From CAYVTD01 sp964454445 (GTDB taxonomy: Bacteria; Bacteroidota; Ignavibacteria; Kapaibacteriales; UBA2268), in NCBI GenBank assembly GCA_964454445.1, contig CAYVTD010000009.1, positions 8,269-72,268 on the forward strand: DNA of 64,000 nucleotides, given 5' to 3'. The position numbers and the translations under genes were made by a program. Shown here one piece after another: positions 57,943 to 64,000 of the stretch. Every line of letters begins with the position of its first letter. Within the stretch, counting starts at the first letter, position 1. The notes under the pieces were generated by a model. It did no database searches. It worked only from the letters and a program-made list of their open reading frames with translations, and was not told where the DNA came from.

Positions 57943-57948
57943 CTCCCT
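57943..57948 (-). promoter_or_regulatory. Shine-Dalgarno site AGGGAG
   Basis: AGGGAG lies five bases before the ATG at 57937, supporting that start for the LRR protein, the first gene of the LRR-rnr-sulfatase run. Confidence 0.6.
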
Positions 57949-58038
57949 AAATATTATTTTAAAATCTATGTATTCTTTTGCTAAAAATTAGTAAATTAAT
58001 TCTATATAAGAAAACAAATTGTAAAATATTCCCTTATT

Positions 58039-58043
58039 GGAGG
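58039..58043 (+). promoter_or_regulatory. Shine-Dalgarno site GGAGG
   Basis: GGAGG lies seven bases before the ATG at 58051 and supports that start for the M1 aminopeptidase. Confidence 0.7.
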
Positions 58044-58050
58044 CAATCAA

Positions 58051-60018
58051 ATGCGAATAATGATTTTTATCTTGTTATTAGCTACTTTATTAGTCGTAAA
58101 TGTGCAGGGAAAAGACAAAAACAGCAATACTTTTCAAAATGAAATATCCCAACCGACACATTACATCGAGCAACCTTTCGATGTTATTAGCTATGATTTA
58201 ACTTTAAATTTATTAGAATACAAGGCATTAAAAGCTAGTGGGGTTTGCAAGATTAAATTTGAATGGAAAAATTATTCCGACGAGAATAAGTTGTTCTTCC
58301 ATTTGCGTTCGCTTAAGGTCGATTCAGTGTTATACTGGTACAAAAAAGTAAAAGCTATTGAGATTGGCACTCCAGCCGATGCCGATTACCATTATGAGGT
58401 TGCTGCAGAACCAGAATTTGCCTCAAATGAAGTAGAATTAAGTGTTTATTACAGCGGAACAATGACGGGCGAGCAATGGGGAGGGGTGCATTACAACAAA
58501 ACAGATCAGATTACCTATTCTTTTGGGGTTGGATTCAAAAATAATTATGTATCTGCAACTCAGCATTGGATGCCTTGCTATGATCACCCATCTGATAAAG
58601 CGAAATTTCACGCCAAGTTCATAGTACCGGCAGGCATCAAAGTTGCATCAAATGGCGAGATGAAAGTGCATTATCTCGACAATGGCACCGATATATATGA
58701 ATATGATCATAATTACCAATGTGCCACTAATTTGCTTACCTTTGCTGTAAGCGATTATCATATATTTGAAAAATATGTGGACGGCTTGCCGTTTGTTTTT
58801 TTCTCGAAAACGCAGGATACAACAATCTCGAAATTTGTTTATCAAAATGTACCAAAAATGCTCGATTTTTTCCAACTTAGGTTTGGCAATTATCCTTTTG
58901 AAAAAGTCGGTTATGTGAATACTCCCGATGGCAATATGGAGCATCAAACTATGATTTCCATGTCGAAGAATTATTTGTGGTATGTGTATGATAAGAAGGA
59001 TACTAACGACGCGATAATAGCACACGAGCTATCGCATCAATGGTTTGGCAATTCTGTTACACCTTATGATTATCGTGATGCCTGGCTGAATGAAGGTTTT
59101 GCCACATTTTGCGAAGCATTGTGGGCAGAGCGACTCGGGTACAATAAATACATTGAAAAATTAGATGGCTTGCTGCAGTTTTATCTCTCAAAAGTCGTTT
59201 CCGATGAGGGATTAATGACCCTTTATGATTATCCAAGAAATACCATAAATGGTAATTACCCAGCTACTATTTATTACAAAGGAGCTTTAGTGCTTGGAAT
59301 GCTTCGTTTCAAGCTTGGTCAAGAGTTTCCCGTGGTAATCCAGCATTATCTCGATTCCTTGAAATATGGTAATACTACTTCCAAGATATTTAAAGAAATC
59401 ATTGAAAGAGATAGCTGGCACGATTTGTCTCAGTTTTTCGAGCAGTGGGTTTATTCAAAAGGAATCCCGGAAATCAGTGTTAGAGCTACCAGATATAGTT
59501 TTTCTGATAAAGATAGTATCGAAATTGAAATTGAACAAGTTCAGCCCGAAGAATATGGTATTTTCAAAGAGCTACTCATTGAAATTGGTTTTGAAAATGC
59601 TAATAAAGAAACAATTTATAAAATATTTGAGATGAACGTAAAGAAAGAAACTTTCAGGATTACAGTCGATTCTCCAATCGAAAGAATTACTATCAACAAA
59701 GGACCTGATTTAAGGACATTGCTAAAGGTCGCCGATATAGCCTTTACAAGTGTTAATGACCATAATACATACATCGAAAAGCCAATTTGCTCGCCAAATC
59801 CGGCATGGGAGTTTATAGATATTGCCATTCCAGAGCAGTATTCAGAATGTAATGTTACCATTTATGATTTCGAAGGCAGGACAGTTTTTATGAAGATTGT
59901 TTCGAGCGGTGTTCCAAATATGAGAGTAAATACTGATAAGTTTTCTCAAGGCACATATTTTGTTGTTCTTCAGAAAGGTCAAAAGACATATAAAGAGAAG
60001 ATTGTGATCTTAAAATAA
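58051..60018 (+). CDS. M1-family aminopeptidase with T9SS sorting domain
   Basis: This 655-residue zinc aminopeptidase has a signal peptide (MIFILLLATLLVVNVQG) and an N-terminal beta domain that holds the substrate. The catalytic domain has GNMEHQTMIS (the GAMEN-type exopeptidase loop, near 295), HELSHQW at 325-331, and the third zinc ligand Glu in WLNEGFATF near 348. The last ~80 residues are a type A T9SS sorting domain (CSPNPAWEFIDIAI, TYKEKIVILK). The four-domain tail of longer M1 enzymes is missing. It should act at the cell surface or outside, trimming peptides for uptake. It is convergent with the next gene. Confidence 0.93.
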   Translation: MRIMIFILLLATLLVVNVQGKDKNSNTFQNEISQPTHYIEQPFDVISYDLTLNLLEYKALKASGVCKIKFEWKNYSDENKLFFHLRSLKVDSVLYWYKKVKAIEIGTPADADYHYEVAAEPEFASNEVELSVYYSGTMTGEQWGGVHYNKTDQITYSFGVGFKNNYVSATQHWMPCYDHPSDKAKFHAKFIVPAGIKVASNGEMKVHYLDNGTDIYEYDHNYQCATNLLTFAVSDYHIFEKYVDGLPFVFFSKTQDTTISKFVYQNVPKMLDFFQLRFGNYPFEKVGYVNTPDGNMEHQTMISMSKNYLWYVYDKKDTNDAIIAHELSHQWFGNSVTPYDYRDAWLNEGFATFCEALWAERLGYNKYIEKLDGLLQFYLSKVVSDEGLMTLYDYPRNTINGNYPATIYYKGALVLGMLRFKLGQEFPVVIQHYLDSLKYGNTTSKIFKEIIERDSWHDLSQFFEQWVYSKGIPEISVRATRYSFSDKDSIEIEIEQVQPEEYGIFKELLIEIGFENANKETIYKIFEMNVKKETFRITVDSPIERITINKGPDLRTLLKVADIAFTSVNDHNTYIEKPICSPNPAWEFIDIAIPEQYSECNVTIYDFEGRTVFMKIVSSGVPNMRVNTDKFSQGTYFVVLQKGQKTYKEKIVILK

Positions 60019-60040
60019 TGCTTTTAATCCAGATATGTTT

Positions 60041-61603
60041 TTACGGCTTATCTTCGCCTTTTTCTTTGAATTTCTTGCCTAATTCATCGAGTTGATCTTT
60101 GCTTTGTTTGATTTTTTCAATCGATTGTTTAGTTTCGAGCATGCCGATGTCAATGCCGAGTTTCTTGGCAGTTTCAGTAAGTTTTTTGGGGTTGGCTAGG
60201 AGCATTTTTTCGTCGATATTCTCCAAGCTTTTTCGTTTTAATTTATTTTGCTCTTGTTGGAGATGAAGAGCTAATTCGACTTTAGCAGGAAGCGAAGTAG
60301 TGCTGTCAGCCGATTGACCGCTTTCCCTTTTCTTTTCTTCAATAATCTTATTAGCAATGTTTTCAACCCTGTCGGCGAGCGAGCTTTTGGATTTTTGTTT
60401 TATCAAAAGATCTTTTTCGGATTCGATGGCTATTTCTTCAGTCTTTTTTCTTTTTTCGCGCTCTTTTTCGAGTGCTTCTTGTTTCTTTTTGAGTTGCTCC
60501 TGATAAAGCTCTTTTTCTTTTTTTCTTTTTTCGGATAAGGATTCGATGGCATCTTTGACTTTTTCACGGTTTTGCTTAACAACTTGCCTTTGTATCTTAT
60601 CAATCTGAGCTTTTCTCCATCTGAAGTAAGACAATGCAAGCATAGCAGCTAAGCCCAGAATAATGATAAGTAAAATCGTCAAGGCAAGAGGGCTCATTTT
60701 GGGAAAAATGCTCAGTCCGAAGTCCTCGATTTTTGTGGAATCCTTGCCGAAAATACCTGGAAATTGTTTTGCTGATAGCGAATCTTCAATAGTTGTGCTG
60801 TTATTATCAGCCACAAAAACAGAATCTGGATGCTGATCTAAAATCTTGCCAAGTTCGCTTTCAACAAGCGAATCGACTCGGACAGAATCAGGTATTAGTA
60901 TCAATGGGAAATTTTTCTTTTTTGTTTGCCCGGTAAACTTTTTCGAGTAAAATTCCGCTTTTTCCTTATCGGCTCTGTCATAATAGATTTGGGCGAGACA
61001 AGCATTGAGATCGGGGATATCTGAACCTCCCGCGTCGGCATATTTCAAAAGTTTATAGGCAGTATTTGTCTTACCTTCTTTTAAAAGCAGGATGCCAAGC
61101 AGAGCGGCAGCATTTGGGTAGTCGTTTTTTGCTGATTTGATGAAATTGTCCTTTGCTGGCTTGTATAATCCACTTTCAAGGGCAAGTATGCCCTCGCGAT
61201 AAGCATCTTCAGCAGGTTGGATATCCTCCCAGCGAAAAACCTCTACAACAAGCGCTTGAGAGTAATCTAATGGAAGTATCGTATATCCGCGACGTTCTTT
61301 TAAAATAATGCTTGCTTGCAGCTCTTTCGAAAAATTTTGGATATACACATCTTGGATAATGCCTTGTCCATTTGTTTTGCGAGCATTTTCCTCGACTTTT
61401 GCATTATAAATGTTTATTGTAATCTTTTTCTTATCAACTGAGAGTTGCGATTTGAAATTTGTTGGCTTTTCAGAGCAATATATGGTCGCCTTGTTAAGAG
61501 GGTTTATTTCCACTCTCGAAACAGTGATCTGCGAGCGGGCTTGCACGGCAAGCACAAAGAATGTAATAATAACAACAGTGTTTCTGAATACTATTTTTCC
61601 CAC
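60041..61603 (-). CDS. Membrane-anchored TPR and coiled-coil protein of unknown function
   Basis: This 520-residue protein is not recognised as a known family. It has a signal peptide (VVIITFFVLAVQARS) and a beta-rich N-terminal domain resembling an AMIN-like fold (to about 125, ending LPLDYSQALVVEVFRW). TPR-like helices follow (about 130-215), then a linker, a single membrane segment (~306-328, LALTILLIIILGLAAMLAL) and a long Lys/Glu-rich coiled coil to the end. The start is GTG 61603, supported by AGGGG six bases upstream, nine bases after the stop of the GAF protein gene. The two are probably one operon. The periplasmic N-terminus and cytoplasmic coil would suit a link between envelope and cytoplasm. 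Confidence 0.7.
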   Translation of the reverse strand: MGKIVFRNTVVIITFFVLAVQARSQITVSRVEINPLNKATIYCSEKPTNFKSQLSVDKKKITINIYNAKVEENARKTNGQGIIQDVYIQNFSKELQASIILKERRGYTILPLDYSQALVVEVFRWEDIQPAEDAYREGILALESGLYKPAKDNFIKSAKNDYPNAAALLGILLLKEGKTNTAYKLLKYADAGGSDIPDLNACLAQIYYDRADKEKAEFYSKKFTGQTKKKNFPLILIPDSVRVDSLVESELGKILDQHPDSVFVADNNSTTIEDSLSAKQFPGIFGKDSTKIEDFGLSIFPKMSPLALTILLIIILGLAAMLALSYFRWRKAQIDKIQRQVVKQNREKVKDAIESLSEKRKKEKELYQEQLKKKQEALEKEREKRKKTEEIAIESEKDLLIKQKSKSSLADRVENIANKIIEEKKRESGQSADSTTSLPAKVELALHLQQEQNKLKRKSLENIDEKMLLANPKKLTETAKKLGIDIGMLETKQSIEKIKQSKDQLDELGKKFKEKGEDKP

Positions 61604-61612
61604 GTTAAACCC

Positions 61613-62932
61613 CTAATTTTGTTTAAAAACAGGAAAAATTAACTTGAAAGTAGTGCCTTTGTCGATGTCCGAGTTGAGCGAGAAACTGCCACCTTGCTGC
61701 TCAATGATATTCTTAACAATAAACAGATCTGACTCACCTTCGGCAGTATCGATAAGTTTTGCAGCAGCAGCGGCGCTTAAGCCCGGCACATTGTCCGAAA
61801 TGCGAATCATTAGTTTATTTCTACCTTGCTTGAAAACGGCAGCAATTATCCTACCGCCTTCGGGCATTTTGTCTCGCAGGGCAAGCATTATTTTTAATAT
61901 TGCTTGCTCAAGTTGTGGTTTAATACCTACAATACTTAAATTATTATCTTCATATTCTTTTTCGACAACAACGCCTACTCTTTGCATTTGCGAGCTGGCA
62001 AGCAGAATAACATCATCAATTAAGTAGCAAATATTCAAAGGTTTAGCGACAGTCTCGCCAGATTCGCCTGCTGCTACGTTCGAAAACTTGGCAATAATGC
62101 TTTTGATGTTATCAATTTCTTTAATAATAATCTCAGTACGTCTTTTTTTATTGCCAATACCTGTAGCTAAAAGGTTTATATTTGCCTCGATTATTTTTAT
62201 TGAGTCAATTATTCCTTCGGTCATTGCATTGGCAAGCTCCCATATATGACCATATTTCGAACTGTAAACCATTTGCCTGCTCATTTCGTTGAGGCGTTTG
62301 TTCATAGTGGCGATTTCATGGGCACTTTTAATGTTGTCGATGGCAGCCGCCGCCGCAGCAGCGATGGAAGCAAGCCCTGCTAACTCATTATTATCGAAAG
62401 AATCGGGTGATTTTGTTGTGCGAGCTATCATTATTCCCATTTTATTGGCGCGAATAAACAGTGGGTTTAATATAAAATAGGTTTGCGATTCGCTTTTGAT
62501 GTCAGTTAGATTTGGGATTAGAGAAGGAGTCTTTTTTTCTATTGCCCAGTCGATTATGCCTTGCTCTTCGAGATGGTTTATCTGCATTTCGAGCGTGGCT
62601 GAGGTTTCAGTATAAGCGGCTTTTTGCAGTTTTTGGGCTGAGTCAAAAAGGAAAATATTACTTTCAAGAACGGAATAAGGTTCAAGAATGAAATGGTGCA
62701 TATCGGAAATCACTTCTGATATACTGCTACAAGCATTAAATAGCCCGCTGTTGGATAAGGGCGTTTCCTGCTCTTTTTTTGGATTTGCCTGTTCGCGCAG
62801 ATGGTTGATTTCGCGCTGCAATAGCTGTACCGACATCTCGAGATAGCTAATATACTCCTCGCGGTTCGACGTATTGATGGGCTGGGCTATGCTTTCTGGC
62901 AAATCCTCTCTTATTTTCTGCTTTTTGGGCAT
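61613..62932 (-). CDS. GAF-domain protein with degenerate histidine-kinase ATPase domain
   Basis: This 439-residue cytoplasmic protein has a short coiled coil (25-50), a GAF-like domain (about 65-200), a helical dimerisation region (205-290) and a HATPase-like domain (300-439). The ATPase fold is evident, but its key residues are changed. The N-box (342-356, ILKIMLALRDKM) lacks the two conserved Asn. G1 is DNVPGL instead of DxGxG. The G2 GTGLGL loop is replaced by EGESDLF (398-404). A weak His candidate (229, KYGHIWELANAM) precedes it. It is therefore likely a non-catalytic sensor or scaffold. It lies upstream of and probably in an operon with the TPR/coiled-coil membrane protein. Confidence 0.75.
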   Translation of the reverse strand: MPKKQKIREDLPESIAQPINTSNREEYISYLEMSVQLLQREINHLREQANPKKEQETPLSNSGLFNACSSISEVISDMHHFILEPYSVLESNIFLFDSAQKLQKAAYTETSATLEMQINHLEEQGIIDWAIEKKTPSLIPNLTDIKSESQTYFILNPLFIRANKMGIMIARTTKSPDSFDNNELAGLASIAAAAAAAIDNIKSAHEIATMNKRLNEMSRQMVYSSKYGHIWELANAMTEGIIDSIKIIEANINLLATGIGNKKRRTEIIIKEIDNIKSIIAKFSNVAAGESGETVAKPLNICYLIDDVILLASSQMQRVGVVVEKEYEDNNLSIVGIKPQLEQAILKIMLALRDKMPEGGRIIAAVFKQGRNKLMIRISDNVPGLSAAAAAKLIDTAEGESDLFIVKNIIEQQGGSFSLNSDIDKGTTFKLIFPVFKQN

Positions 62933-63105
62933 TATTACTTTTTATACCCTTGAAAATTATGAAATCAAATCCTAAATATTAGAAAAAATCTAATATTTTG
63001 CTAATGCAAAGATAATGATATTTTAGAGTATTAGCAACAAATAAATGCTATATCGCACATTGCTTATATTTCAATTTAATTTTTTTTAAACCAAGATAAA
63101 TAGCA

Positions 63106-64000
63106 TTACTTTTTAATTTCTATGTTGATTTCTTTAACAAGATAATTGCCAACTTTGTCGAAAAACTTGATAGTACCAAATGCACAAGTGCCATCAGGCA
63201 AGGCAGGAGGCGGCTCGTCGAGAGTGAACTGCCGCTCCTGCCATATCCCGGGAATTAATCTGATGTTAGCATCAGAATCGCTGATATTTATCCCATTTTT
63301 ATAATAATACTTTTCACATAACTCAAATTGCCAGCCATCAGCGACAGTTCCATTAGAAAGAAAAGCAGGCTGGATTTCGAGAGTGTAGATTGCGCCGGGA
63401 GTTGGTTGAAAAGAAATTGAGCCAGATTTTCTAGAAATACCGCTCGAAACGATTGCTTTTCCAGTGCTGTCTTTTATCAGGACAGGTATATCGGTCGTTT
63501 TGTTAAATACTTCTTCAGGTAAAACAATCTTAGCGGCATAAGTGCTTATATTATTATCAACTGAAATGGACTTGGAAAAGCCTGCCGGGGAGCTTTGCCT
63601 TTCAACAGAAGTCGATTTGTAGCCGTATAAGCCTGCATTTATTTTTGCCTCTATTGTTGTTTCAAATTCATTGAAGAATCTAAGCTTAAACTCTGGTTTC
63701 TTGCCTATTTTATATTCGTAACTATCGACTTTTTGTGGTTCTGACTTTATTCCATAAAATTTGACTTGTAAATCATAATTCATTTTTGTAGAAGATCTAT
63801 AAAAACAATATGGGATTGCTTCCCATATCCCAGAAGAAATATCGGAGCCAGACAGAGCAAATTGAATTTTTGAGCCATCATTCGATATCGAATACGACTG
63901 CTGTTCGCCTTCGGGATTAAAGAGATATAAAGCTGCCAATGGGGTCGCTTGTGGAGTTAATTTAATATTCATTGCAGAAGCAGCCGGCGGCGTTTGCACG
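63106..64000 (-). CDS. C-terminal part of an unidentified, probably exported protein
   Basis: The frame is open to the window edge, so the start lies outside. The 298 visible residues are almost all beta strands with many Ser, Thr, Ile and aromatic residues. A stretch SDISSGIWEAIPYCFYRSS, then YDLQVKFYGI, recalls the beta-sandwich regions that follow the catalytic domain in tripeptidyl-peptidase II-type subtilases. That is only an impression, as no catalytic residues are in view. There is no T9SS-type ending; the last residues are YLVKEINIEIKK. A 172-base AT-rich gap separates it from the GAF protein gene, which is on the same strand. Confidence 0.55.
   Translation of the reverse strand, partial: VQTPPAASAMNIKLTPQATPLAALYLFNPEGEQQSYSISNDGSKIQFALSGSDISSGIWEAIPYCFYRSSTKMNYDLQVKFYGIKSEPQKVDSYEYKIGKKPEFKLRFFNEFETTIEAKINAGLYGYKSTSVERQSSPAGFSKSISVDNNISTYAAKIVLPEEVFNKTTDIPVLIKDSTGKAIVSSGISRKSGSISFQPTPGAIYTLEIQPAFLSNGTVADGWQFELCEKYYYKNGINISDSDANIRLIPGIWQERQFTLDEPPPALPDGTCAFGTIKFFDKVGNYLVKEINIEIKK

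Noticed and set aside
60314..60538. Phe/Leu-rich plus-strand ORF opposite the coiled-coil gene
   Set aside because: It is the antisense of a Lys/Glu-rich coding region, which always yields Phe/Leu-rich shadow frames.

Overview
The window is about 64 kb of AT-rich bacterial chromosome, most likely from the Bacteroidota/Chlorobi (FCB) side of the tree. Four secreted proteins end in type IX secretion (T9SS) C-terminal sorting domains. atpD and atpC stand apart from the other ATP synthase genes, as in that phylum. Several promoters resemble the Bacteroidota TAnnTTTG element, and many start codons have A/T-rich leaders with no Shine-Dalgarno site. A few genes do have clear GGAGG-type sites, which would fit a deep-branching lineage (Ignavibacteria/Kapabacteria-like) better than Bacteroides proper. 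That placement is inference.

Layout. 1-3.2 kb: the 3' part of a large Ig-like-repeat T9SS surface protein, closed by a strong terminator. 3.35-28.8 kb: the outstanding feature, a one-strand array of eleven paralogous integral-membrane glycosyltransferase-like proteins with C-terminal TPRs (GT-C fold, resembling eukaryotic TMTC O-mannosyltransferases), with one YfhO-type membrane protein inserted as the third gene. 29-34 kb: housekeeping genes atpD-atpC and guaB, then an M24 peptidase homologue that has lost most of its metal ligands. 34-40 kb: a GT4 glycosyltransferase, an outer-membrane beta-barrel protein, a TPR sensor histidine kinase and a convergent GT2 glycosyltransferase. 40-43 kb: a site-2-type protease, asd and rlmB. 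43-48 kb: two T9SS proteins built of propeller-like and Fn3-like repeats. 48-51.8 kb: a membrane polyferredoxin and a DUF47-Pit phosphate uptake pair. The pair lies between a decayed IS1380-family relic and a nearly complete IS1380 copy whose transposase carries a nonsense codon. 53.4-58 kb: a reverse-strand run LRR protein - RNase R - sulfatase-like hydrolase. 58-64 kb: a T9SS M1 aminopeptidase, a TPR/coiled-coil membrane protein, a GAF protein with a degenerate kinase ATPase domain, and the C-terminal part of an unidentified protein.

How it fits together. Much of the window concerns the cell envelope: T9SS surface proteins, a large set of lipid-sugar-dependent (GT-C) enzymes, and soluble glycosyltransferases. 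The arrayed enzymes all keep the Asp-Asp and Arg-Pro motifs expected of active GT-C enzymes and differ in their TPR tails, so they may glycosylate different exported substrates. No substrate can be proved from sequence. No tRNA, rRNA or CRISPR array was seen.
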